Shown here one piece after another: positions 57,000 to 64,000 of a stretch of DNA of 64,000 nt (its first letter is position 1; every line of letters starts with the position of its first letter). The notes under the pieces were generated by a model. That model was not told where the DNA came from, did no database searches, and saw only the letters and a program-made list of their open reading frames with translations. This DNA is from Pseudoneobacillus rhizosphaerae (GTDB taxonomy: Bacteria > Bacillota > Bacilli > Bacillales > Cytobacillaceae), in contig NZ_CAKJTG010000009.1 of the NCBI RefSeq assembly GCF_917563885.1, forward strand, positions 62,001 through 126,000, in the 5' to 3' direction. A program made the position numbers and the translations under genes.

Positions 57000-57800
57000 C
57001 TATTCTAAAATATTTTCTAAACCATATACAAAGAGATTAAGTTTCATAACACTCTCTACTGCCACTTTTACACCAGACATAAAAGAGGCACGATTATATG
57101 AGTCATGACGAATCGTAAGTGTTTGACCATCTGCACCAAACATGACTTGTTGATGAGCGATTAATCCTGGAAGCCTAACAGAATGAACATGCATGCCTTC
57201 TATATTAGCCCCTCTTGCTCCTTGAATAGTTTCCTTTTCTTGTGGATGCCCTTGTTGTTTAGAATCTCTAACCTCTGAAATCATCTGTACCGTTTTAACT
57301 GCAGTCCCTGATGGAGCATCAAGCTTCTGGTCATGATGTAATTCAATAATTTCAACGTCTTGGAAATACTTAGCAGCCATTTGTGAAAACTTCATCATTA
57401 AAATAGCTCCTATTGCAAAATTAGGGGCGATGATACAGCCTAAACCCTTCTCTTCGCATAGATTATTCAGTTCTTGCAAATCTTCCTTTGTAAATCCTGT
57501 TGTCCCAACTACAGGACGTATGCCATAGTTTAGAGCAGTCCTAGCATGATACATGCCTACTTCTGGTGTAGTAAGATCAATTAATACATCTGCCTGATTT
57601 TGATTAAAACATTCCTCTAAGTTGCTATAAATCGGTGCTACTATTCCACTAAACCCTTCTAAATCCGATAAATTCATACCATCGTTTTTATGGTCAATGA
57701 CGGCAATAAGCTGAAAATGTTCTGTCTCATTAACAAGCTTTACAGCCTCTTTACCCATACGACCACGAGGTCCTGCTATAACAATTTTGATTTTCTCCAT
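57000..57800 (-). CDS. dapB: 4-hydroxy-tetrahydrodipicolinate reductase
   Basis: A 266-residue NAD(P)H-dependent enzyme of the lysine and diaminopimelate pathway. The nucleotide motif G-P-R-G-R-M-G-K-E is at about 8-16. The catalytic [15 protein letters not shown] is the family signature. It begins the dapB-mgsA-bshB1 operon. It precedes a divergent YitT gene. Confidence 0.96.
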   Translation of the reverse strand: MEKIKIVIAGPRGRMGKEAVKLVNETEHFQLIAVIDHKNDGMNLSDLEGFSGIVAPIYSNLEECFNQNQADVLIDLTTPEVGMYHARTALNYGIRPVVGTTGFTKEDLQELNNLCEEKGLGCIIAPNFAIGAILMMKFSQMAAKYFQDVEIIELHHDQKLDAPSGTAVKTVQMISEVRDSKQQGHPQEKETIQGARGANIEGMHVHSVRLPGLIAHQQVMFGADGQTLTIRHDSYNRASFMSGVKVAVESVMKLNLFVYGLENILE

Positions 57801-57997
57801 TTTCTTAAGTCACTCCTAGTAATTTTCATACTCCTTGGGTCTTTACTCTATTACTATCTTCTCCTATTCATGTTAGCTAAAATATCCACGTTTTACAATA
57901 TTTTCGTTATTTCTCTAATTAAGTGAGTAAATTGCCTATCTATTTTATATCCTATATAATAAATAACGCTAGAAATAGTAGGAAAGGGTGGGAAGTT

Positions 57998-58873
57998 TTG
58001 GTTTTAGGAATTAAATTTAAAAATATATTTTTTATTTTACTAGGCTCAGCCATTTTTTCATTTGGACTTGTTCATTTCAATATGGAAAATAAATTAGCAG
58101 AAGGCGGCTTTACCGGAATTACATTATTACTTTATTTTCTTTTTAAATGGGACCCTTCCTATACAAACTTATTGCTAAATATTCCGATATTTATTATTGG
58201 ATGGAGATTTTTAGGAAGAATTGCTTTTATTTATACACTAATAGGTACAGTTAGTTTATCGGTTTTTTTATGGCTTTACCAAAGATTTAGCTTCGTTGAA
58301 ATTCCTTTAAAGGATGACCTAGCTTTAGCTGCACTATTTGCAGGTGTTTTTATTGGTGTTGGCCTAGGTATCATATTTCGATATGGTGGAACAACTGGCG
58401 GTGTAGATATTATTGCTCGAATAGTCCAAAGGTACATAGGCTGGAGCATGGGAAAAACAATGTTTATTTTTGATGCAGGTGTCATAACCCTTTCCATCAT
58501 CTTTTATTTACCATATCGGGAAGCCATGTATACACTCGTAGCTGTCTTTGTTGGTGCAAAAGTAATTGATTTTATCCAAGAAGGTGCTTATTCAGCTAGA
58601 GGCGCAATGATTATTTCCGAACAGAACGAAAAAATCGCAAATAAAATAATGGAAGAAATGGAACGTGGTGTAACAGTTCTAAAAGGTTATGGTTCCTTCA
58701 CAAAACAAGATAGAGAAGTATTATACTGCGTGGTCGGTCGGAACGAGATTGGCCGTTTAAAAGGCGTTATTACTTCGATTGATCCACATGCATTTGTTTC
58801 AGTAAGTGAAGTATATGATGTTCTTGGTGAAGGCTTTACTTTAGATGAAAACAAAAAACCCATCGAGAGATAA
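57998..58873 (+). CDS. ypjC: YitT family membrane protein (YpjC)
   Basis: A 291-residue protein with five or six membrane helices in the first 175 residues (DUF161), a G-G-T-T-G-G-V-D-I motif in the third, and a cytoplasmic DUF2179 domain at the end (Y-C-V-V-G-R-N-E). Function unknown. The TTG start at 57998 follows AAGGGTGG by 6 bases; the frame is open 25 codons further upstream, without a site. B. subtilis YpjC is of the same length. Confidence 0.88.
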   Translation: MVLGIKFKNIFFILLGSAIFSFGLVHFNMENKLAEGGFTGITLLLYFLFKWDPSYTNLLLNIPIFIIGWRFLGRIAFIYTLIGTVSLSVFLWLYQRFSFVEIPLKDDLALAALFAGVFIGVGLGIIFRYGGTTGGVDIIARIVQRYIGWSMGKTMFIFDAGVITLSIIFYLPYREAMYTLVAVFVGAKVIDFIQEGAYSARGAMIISEQNEKIANKIMEEMERGVTVLKGYGSFTKQDREVLYCVVGRNEIGRLKGVITSIDPHAFVSVSEVYDVLGEGFTLDENKKPIER

Positions 58874-58875
58874 AA

Positions 58876-58913
58876 TAGAGGGTCTATCCTTTAAACGGAC
58901 AGACCCTCTTTTA
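58876..58913. terminator. Bidirectional terminator between the YitT and metallopeptidase genes
   Basis: The stem AGAGGGTCT-(A)-TCC / GGA-(C)-AGACCCTCT (58877-58889 with about 58897-58909) is followed by TTTATT on the plus strand. Confidence 0.8.
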
Positions 58914-59597
58914 TTAATCTTCACTTCTACTCATACCAGTGTATATCATCACTAATCGAAGTAGTTCAAGAACAGCAACGGCTGCTGCAGCTACATACGT
59001 TAATGCTGCTGCGTTTAATACTTTCTTTGTATTTCTTTCTTCTTCATTTCGAATAATACCAAGTGAAATAACCTCATTCATCGCACGATTTGACGCATTA
59101 AATTCCACTGGTAAAGTTACAATTTGAAAAACAACTGCGGCTGCCATAAATAAAATCCCTAATAGCAACATACCACTCAAATGGGCAAAAATCCCTATTA
59201 AAATAAAAATCCATGAAAAGTTTGACCCGATATTTGCCACTGGAACTAGTGCATGTCGAATACGAAGAAAACTATAAGCTTCTTTATCCTGAATGGCATG
59301 TCCGACTTCATGTGATGCTATTGCTGCTGAAGCTAACGAGCAGCCATGGTAAACATCAGGTGAGAGACGAACTACCTTTGCCCTTGGATCGTAATGGTCG
59401 CTTAGAAAACCGCTACCCATCTCTACGTGGACATTGTACAAGCCGTGATGATCAAGTATTTTTCTCGCAGCTTCTGCCCCACTAATTCGATTGTAATTTT
59501 CAACTTTTGAATAGGTTGAAAATGCAGCCTTTACCTTCCATTGGGCCCATAAAGGAATTAAAATAATAATCGCAAAATAAATTATATAACTACTCAT
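58914..59597 (-). CDS. Zinc metallopeptidase (YugP-like)
   Basis: A 227-residue protein with four hydrophobic segments and the zinc motif H-E-V-G-H in S-H-E-V-G-H-A-I-Q at about residue 90. It belongs to the Zn_peptidase_2 (YugP) family by this motif and the G-S-G-F-L-S-D-H-Y-D-P stretch. It is a membrane-bound protease of unknown substrate. In B. subtilis yugP lies elsewhere, so its place between ypjC and ypjB is local. It lies 44 bases after ypjB on the same strand. Confidence 0.86.
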   Translation of the reverse strand: MSSYIIYFAIIILIPLWAQWKVKAAFSTYSKVENYNRISGAEAARKILDHHGLYNVHVEMGSGFLSDHYDPRAKVVRLSPDVYHGCSLASAAIASHEVGHAIQDKEAYSFLRIRHALVPVANIGSNFSWIFILIGIFAHLSGMLLLGILFMAAAVVFQIVTLPVEFNASNRAMNEVISLGIIRNEEERNTKKVLNAAALTYVAAAAVAVLELLRLVMIYTGMSRSED

Positions 59598-59641
59598 AAC
59601 ATCCTCCTGTTGCTACTCTAGATGAATATAGTATACCTTAG

Positions 59642-60439
59642 TTATTCACGGAAATCTCGTTTAAAGTCTTTCCTTATTTCTTTGTCACCTTTATATTTTT
59701 TCCAACCGACATAAGATAATGTCAAAATGATTATACTTCCAGTAGAAATTATTACCCACCAAAGGGAGGGATCTGCTTCATCTTCAGTCATGTCATCAAA
59801 AATCGATTTTAAATCAGATTCTAATGCCTTTAATTCTTTTTGACTTGTCGCTTGTTCAAGTACTTGGGGTCTGAATTCATCAATAAAATTAATACGAGCA
59901 TCCAATGCTTGAACTCGTGTAGCTGGAATATCAATTTTTATACTTGGGTATACCATGTCATATAAAGCTAGGAATGAATTAAAGTTTTCATGAAACCCGA
60001 CATTGTCCTTATTCGTTGCGGCTTCTTGTACTTGTTGGAAGGTTGACATAATTGGTCCTTCCATTTCAGTCCAAAGTGGTTGATGTGTTGAGGAAACCGC
60101 ATCAATGACTAGTCGAAATTTAGTAAGTTTATTAATTTTTTCAGGCTGTTCTAAGCTTTCACTTTTTACGGCTTCAAGAGCATCATTATGTGAAATGGTC
60201 ACAATTCTTAATTCATCCATCGAAAATTGTTGACCATTGCTTGTAAGAGTAACAAATTGTCTTGAAAAATATTCTAGAAGCTTTCTTGCATCCTCAAACC
60301 TACTAAGTTTAACCATTTGTAATGCATCATCAGAGATTCGATCTAGCTCTGTTAAAGGTGAAGAAACTTCTTTTGCATTTGCATATAATGGAAAAATCAT
60401 AAATATTGCTAAAAATACACTTAAAAATTTCAATTTCAT
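59642..60439 (-). CDS. ypjB: Sporulation protein YpjB
   Basis: A 265-residue protein with a signal peptide (1-21, ending A-N-A-K) and a long helical exterior domain. One C-terminal membrane helix (about 224-243) and a short charged tail follow. Family by position and topology; in B. subtilis it is named a sporulation protein, with unknown mechanism. The ATG at 60439 follows AGAGGGGGG by 6-8 bases; the frame is open 22 codons earlier. Confidence 0.86.
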   Translation of the reverse strand: MKLKFLSVFLAIFMIFPLYANAKEVSSPLTELDRISDDALQMVKLSRFEDARKLLEYFSRQFVTLTSNGQQFSMDELRIVTISHNDALEAVKSESLEQPEKINKLTKFRLVIDAVSSTHQPLWTEMEGPIMSTFQQVQEAATNKDNVGFHENFNSFLALYDMVYPSIKIDIPATRVQALDARINFIDEFRPQVLEQATSQKELKALESDLKSIFDDMTEDEADPSLWWVIISTGSIIILTLSYVGWKKYKGDKEIRKDFKRDFRE

Positions 60440-60523
60440 TCTTGTCCCCCCTCTAATTACTAATAAAATGTATGAGAGGATGGACAAGGTTAGACCATTA
60501 GCCATTATTTTTCTTTAAATATG

Positions 60524-61111
60524 TTATGAAAGCTTTAGTCTATTTTTTCTAATTCCAAAATAATAGGCTATTCCGACAGATAGAATAGATAACCAAAATG
60601 TAAAATAACCAATTTGTGGTGTATATAAATCAAGTACTGGATACCTTGGTAGCATCATAAAAACATAATCAATTACATCGTTATGTAACGTCCAGATTGC
60701 TGTCACAATTATATGCCATACTTTTATTCGATAAAATGGTGCATACAGTATTCCCTGAACCGCCATTGCAAAATGGGAACCAATAAGCATATAACTGAGC
60801 CAATCCAATTCACCCATTTCAACTAAAACTAATAGGTTCATTACAACTGCCCAAATACCATATTTAAATAGAGTGACAATCGCTAATGCCTCCATTAGTC
60901 CCCAATTTCTTTTTAATAAAAATGCTATTAAAACAAACACAAAAAAAAGGCTTGCTGTCGGACTGTCAGGAACAAAAACTAAAAACTTCGTCGGGGTATC
61001 AGCTAACTGCCATCCATACCAATAGTACCCATATAAAGTCCCTATTATATTTACGATTAATAGTAGTAGTAAGACATTACGATTTGCTAAAATAGCATAA
61101 ATCCAATTCAT
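60524..61111 (-). CDS. ypjA: YpjA membrane protein (DUF1405)
   Basis: A 195-residue protein with about six membrane helices. It has N-x-x-G-T-L-Y-G-Y-Y-W-Y in helix 1-2 and N-D-V-I-D-Y between helices 4 and 5, matching the DUF1405/YpjA family. Function unknown. It lies between qcrC and ypjB, as in B. subtilis. A terminator hairpin after qcrC precedes it. Confidence 0.87.
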   Translation of the reverse strand: MNWIYAILANRNVLLLLLIVNIIGTLYGYYWYGWQLADTPTKFLVFVPDSPTASLFFVFVLIAFLLKRNWGLMEALAIVTLFKYGIWAVVMNLLVLVEMGELDWLSYMLIGSHFAMAVQGILYAPFYRIKVWHIIVTAIWTLHNDVIDYVFMMLPRYPVLDLYTPQIGYFTFWLSILSVGIAYYFGIRKNRLKLS

Positions 61112-61172
61112 ATTAACACCTCTAATTTATTCAAGTCTGTCACTATTCTATCATAATCTAGAGTGAAAAAAT

Positions 61173-61201
61173 AAAAAGCTGACGATAAGCGTCAGCTTTT
61201 T
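61173..61201 (-). terminator. Terminator of the qcr operon
   Basis: A 12-bp stem AAAAAGCTGACG / CGTCAGCTTTTT with a 5-base loop. T runs lie on both strands. Confidence 0.88.
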
Positions 61202-61210
61202 ATAAAGTTC

Positions 61211-61978
61211 TTATTTTTCTTGTAGACTTGTAATGAACTCGGCTACTTTTTGTAGCTCCTCATCAGTACCTTTAAACATTCCAGCAGGCATTGCGTTTCT
61301 ACCATTTTTAATTACTTCCATAACTTCCTCATTGGATAGTTTTACACCAACAAGAGCTGGTGCACCGGCACCACCAGTTAATTCAGCGCCATGACATGTT
61401 AAACATGTATTGGCTTCTAACAGCTTATAACCTTCTGCTTCATGGTCTACTTCAACTTCTGCAACTATTTTCCCCTGAGCTTTTGCTGCTTCCCAGTTAT
61501 GAGTAGCAACGGACTCCCAAGTTAGATAGAAAATCCCAGCAATCGCCAATAGCATGAAACCAGTTGCTAAAGGACGCTTAGATGGACGACGGTGTGGTCC
61601 ACGGTCAATAAACGGTGCCAATAATAATCCACCAAATGCTAGACCTGGCATAATCATTGCTCCGATGACAGTATATGGACCTGAAGCATAAGAATACTTT
61701 AACAATTGATATAAAAATAAGAAATACCAGTCTGGTAAAGGTATATATGCTGTATCAGTAGGATCCGCAATTTTCTCTAGCGGAGATGGATGAGCTACTG
61801 TTAAACATAAAAAACCAATTAAGAATACGGCTCCTACCATCCACTCTTTTAATAGGAAGTTAGGCCAGAAAGCTTCGGTTTTACCTGGGTATTCCGAATA
61901 ATCTTTCGGAATGTTTGGCATTCTCTCTGCTGGTACACGAGAGTCACCAACAAACTTCATCCCTTTTCCACGATGCAT
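61211..61978 (-). CDS. qcrC: Menaquinol:cytochrome c reductase, cytochrome b/c subunit QcrC
   Basis: A 255-residue fusion of the subunit IV part of cytochrome b6f (three helices; P-D-W-Y-F-L-F-L-Y-Q-L near 85) with a C-terminal cytochrome c domain. The heme site is C-L-T-C-H. It closely resembles B. subtilis QcrC. It carries electrons to cytochrome c and the caa3 or ba3 oxidases. GGAGGGG precedes the ATG. Confidence 0.97.
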   Translation of the reverse strand: MHRGKGMKFVGDSRVPAERMPNIPKDYSEYPGKTEAFWPNFLLKEWMVGAVFLIGFLCLTVAHPSPLEKIADPTDTAYIPLPDWYFLFLYQLLKYSYASGPYTVIGAMIMPGLAFGGLLLAPFIDRGPHRRPSKRPLATGFMLLAIAGIFYLTWESVATHNWEAAKAQGKIVAEVEVDHEAEGYKLLEANTCLTCHGAELTGGAGAPALVGVKLSNEEVMEVIKNGRNAMPAGMFKGTDEELQKVAEFITSLQEK

Positions 61979-62025
61979 AGTGCAATCCCCCTCCTTTTTT
62001 TACGTATGGTCAAATAAGAAAAATC

Positions 62026-62700
62026 TTATAGAGGACCTGAGATACCTTGCTTTCTAATCATAATAAAATGCGCAGCCATCAATCCAAATAAGGCAGCAGG
62101 AAGGAAGAATACATGGATAGCAAAGAAACGAGTTAACGTTTGAGCACCTACGATATCAGCATGTCCAGCTAAAAGAACTTTGACTTGAGTTCCGATTAAT
62201 GGTGTTGCTTCTGCGATTTGAAGACCTACCTTTGTTGCAAATAACGCTTTCATATCCCAAGGTAATAAATATCCAGTAAATCCTAAACCAAGCATTACGA
62301 AGAAAATTAATACTCCGACTACCCAGTTTAATTCACGAGGCTTTTTATACGCCCCTTGGAAAAATACACGTAACGTATGTAAGAACATCATTACGATAAC
62401 AAGACTTGCTCCCCAGTGATGCATTCCACGAACAATTTGTCCAAACGCCACTTCATTTTGGAGATAATATACTGATCTCCAAGCATTTTGAATATCTGGA
62501 ACATAGTACATTGTTAAAAACATCCCAGATAAAATTTGAATAACTGTTACGAAGAATGTCATTCCTCCAAAACAGTACACAAATGCTGAAAAGTGATGCG
62601 CAGGGTTTACGTGCTCAGGCACCTCATGGTCGGCAATATCACGCCACATAGGCGTAATATCTAAACGCTCATCAACCCAATCATAAATCTTGTTTAACAT
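62026..62700 (-). CDS. qcrB: Menaquinol:cytochrome c reductase, cytochrome b subunit QcrB
   Basis: A 224-residue cytochrome b6-type protein with four helices. The heme histidines lie in H-H-W-G-A-S and F-L-H-T-L-R of helix 2, and in A-I-H-V and A-A-H-F of helix 4. It oxidises menaquinol. The middle gene of qcrABC, with 3 bases between it and qcrA. Confidence 0.96.
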   Translation of the reverse strand: MLNKIYDWVDERLDITPMWRDIADHEVPEHVNPAHHFSAFVYCFGGMTFFVTVIQILSGMFLTMYYVPDIQNAWRSVYYLQNEVAFGQIVRGMHHWGASLVIVMMFLHTLRVFFQGAYKKPRELNWVVGVLIFFVMLGLGFTGYLLPWDMKALFATKVGLQIAEATPLIGTQVKVLLAGHADIVGAQTLTRFFAIHVFFLPAALFGLMAAHFIMIRKQGISGPL

Positions 62701-62703
62701 CTA

Positions 62704-63210
62704 TTACGCCTCCTTTCGTGGTTTCGCTTTACCTAAGTATAAGAAGCCATCCTTTTCAATAAATGGGAAGACATCTAATGGTGCCAATGGCGGAGTTCCA
62801 GGTACGTTTGAACCATCCTTTGTATAAAGACCATAATGACAAGGACAGAAGAAATGGTTTTGATTAGCCTTATCCGTATTCCAGTCAACTGTACAACCCA
62901 AATGTTTACATACTGGTGAAAGAGCAATAACATTGCCACTATCATCTTTGTAAACCCAAGCTGAACTTGTTACTTCTGATTCATACCATGCATCAACTTG
63001 TGTAAATGTATAATCTACACGGACTGGCTCATTTGTAAGATCTGCTATTTTTTGTTTTGTTGGAATAAAATCTCCAGTTGCATTCGCCTTTAACACAGGA
63101 TCAATTGCAAATCGAACCATTGGCATTAACATACCAGCAGCCATAAAGCCACCAACTCCTGTTAATGTATAGCTTAGGAATTGTCGTCTAGAAACTTGAT
63201 TTTTACTCAT
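62704..63210 (-). CDS. qcrA: Menaquinol:cytochrome c reductase, Rieske iron-sulfur subunit QcrA
   Basis: A 168-residue Rieske protein. The twin-arginine S-R-R-Q-F-L near residue 8 precedes the one membrane helix. The 2Fe-2S ligands are in C-K-H-L-G-C and C-P-C-H-Y-G. The ATG at 63210 follows GGGGGG by about 6 bases; the frame is open 28 codons earlier without a site. First gene of qcrABC. Confidence 0.97.
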   Translation of the reverse strand: MSKNQVSRRQFLSYTLTGVGGFMAAGMLMPMVRFAIDPVLKANATGDFIPTKQKIADLTNEPVRVDYTFTQVDAWYESEVTSSAWVYKDDSGNVIALSPVCKHLGCTVDWNTDKANQNHFFCPCHYGLYTKDGSNVPGTPPLAPLDVFPFIEKDGFLYLGKAKPRKEA

Positions 63211-63282
63211 GTTTTTCCCCCCTCTATTACAATATAAAGTAATATAGACATAACTTAATACATATAAAACTAGGACATAACA

Positions 63283-63311
63283 ATGATATATCAATCTTTA
63301 TTGAAGGTCAA
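63283..63311 (-). promoter_or_regulatory. Sigma-A promoter of qcrABC
   Basis: On the minus strand TTGACC (63306-63311), a 17-base spacer and TATCAT (63283-63288), about 75 bases before qcrA. Confidence 0.5.
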
Positions 63312-63331
63312 TAACATACTTCACAAAGTAA

Positions 63332-63796
63332 TCACAATTCATTATGCCATCGTTTAACAAATAAATTTAATAACTGCTTGACTTGGTCGTCTATCATTGT
63401 ATTCCTACTTTTTCCATCTAGTAATTCTAATGGTAGAGCAGGCAACCAAATAAGCGATCCAGTTAATTCTTGTTCTTTCAATTTCCAATCACTATCAGAG
63501 GTTACATAAAAAACATGCTTAAAATCTTCTGATATAAGCGTATTCTCCCATTGTAATAGGTCATTAACTAGCTTATCTGAATCTTGCTTTTTAAAATAAG
63601 TAAACCCAGGGAGTAAAATAAGTCTCCCTTTAAATTGTCTTTCTAATTGTGTTGTTAATAAATTAATAAATTCAGTCATATTCGCTGTTTGTTTAACATC
63701 CTCTCCAAACGATATTGGATAGAGAGGTATAACTACAGTATCTAGATATTCTCTAGCTTTTACAAACATCTCCATATCTTCTTGTATCCATTTCAT
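63332..63796 (-). CDS. ypiF: YpiF family protein (DUF2487)
   Basis: A 154-residue protein with M-K-W-x-x-x-D at the start and V-V-I-P-L-Y-P-I, matching the YpiF family. It precedes qcrABC on the same strand, as in B. subtilis. Function unknown. The promoter of qcrABC lies within or just after its end. Confidence 0.85.
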   Translation of the reverse strand: MKWIQEDMEMFVKAREYLDTVVIPLYPISFGEDVKQTANMTEFINLLTTQLERQFKGRLILLPGFTYFKKQDSDKLVNDLLQWENTLISEDFKHVFYVTSDSDWKLKEQELTGSLIWLPALPLELLDGKSRNTMIDDQVKQLLNLFVKRWHNEL

Positions 63797-63954
63797 CCTT
63801 TTTCCCCCAACTCTTAGTCTACCTTAAACATATCATTATTATGGGCAATTTTTCTAAAAAAATTAACTATGTATTTAACTAGTTCTACATTTTATCATAA
63901 ACCCTTCTCATTTTAAAAAAAGTTCACAGAACTTTCACATTTAGTATTTCTAGA

Positions 63955-63995
63955 CAAAAAAACAGCTCAATCAAATTTCATATTTGATTGAGCTG
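63955..63995 (-). terminator. Terminator of a gene beyond the window
   Basis: A 14-bp perfect stem CAGCTCAATCAAAT / ATTTGATTGAGCTG with a 5-base loop is followed by seven T residues on the minus strand. It ends a leftward gene lying to the right, probably ypiB by synteny. The stretch 63797-63954 shows no gene. Confidence 0.85.
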
Positions 63996-64000
63996 CTTGA

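Noticed and set aside
1-64000. CRISPR arrays, tRNA genes, prophage or IS elements
   Set aside because: None was seen on reading. The only short-period repeats are the 52-bp element and the cotD array.

Overview
The window looks like a chromosomal core segment of a spore-forming, low-GC member of the Bacillaceae. Gene content and order follow the Bacillus subtilis cspD-ypeQ-ypeP-rnhA ... qcrABC-ypiF region (recalled, not aligned). Spore genes (sspL, sspM, cotD, yppG), bacillithiol genes (bshA, bshB1), a Firmicute type B RNase P RNA and strong AGGAGG ribosome binding sites all fit. The species is not determined; a relative of Neobacillus or Mesobacillus is only a guess.

Layout. 0-4 kb: the end of a feoAB operon, cspD, two RNase H-like genes on opposite strands, and a DMT exporter. 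4-10 kb: sspL, ypcP, a rhodanese-type sulfurtransferase and the two-GTPase dynamin dynA, followed by a 29-codon Fur-controlled small protein (fbpC-like). 10.4-13.3 kb: an alkylpyrone pair (type III polyketide synthase plus methyltransferase), a short-chain dehydrogenase and a zinc-ribbon microprotein. 13.6-21.5 kb: an accessory respiratory block made of a three-gene ba3-type oxidase, a DMT transporter, ypwA, and a cluster of three DUF2249 genes, a 12-helix membrane protein and a DUF59 (MIP18-like) gene. Crp/Fnr-type boxes sit in front of these transcription units. 21.5-30.7 kb: ypvA, ypsC, rnpB, gpsB, ypsA, cotD and the mrfAB repair genes. 30.7-35 kb: a second accessory stretch with a hydrolase, a Crp/Fnr-family regulator, an Hsp20 and an orphan pair of peptide-type ABC permeases. 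35-64 kb: yppG/F/E, sspM, yppC, recU-ponA, ypoC-nth-dnaD, asnS, aspB-ypmB-ypmA, dinG, panBCD, birA-cca, bshA/bshB1-mgsA-dapB, a YitT protein, a YugP-like metallopeptidase, ypjBA and qcrABC-ypiF.

How the genes work together. DNA maintenance is prominent: dinG, ypvA, mrfAB, recU, nth, dnaD and ypcP. Two terminal electron routes are encoded, the menaquinol:cytochrome c reductase (qcrABC) and a ba3-type oxidase. The panBCD, birA, cca and bsh genes form the usual biosynthetic block. Three late-sporulation units (cotD, hsp20, yppG) each carry a sigma-K-like promoter.

The most unusual material is the DUF2249 / 12-helix / DUF59 operon. It has Crp/Fnr-type operators at identical spacing from the predicted -10 elements, and its membrane protein has a visible threefold internal repeat. 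Also notable are the panB leader with two terminator hairpins, three Fur-like boxes in front of the 29-residue protein, a LexA-like box in front of mrfAB, and a 52-bp palindromic tandem repeat. No tRNA, CRISPR array, insertion sequence or prophage was seen. All homology statements are from recognition of sequence motifs, not from database searches.
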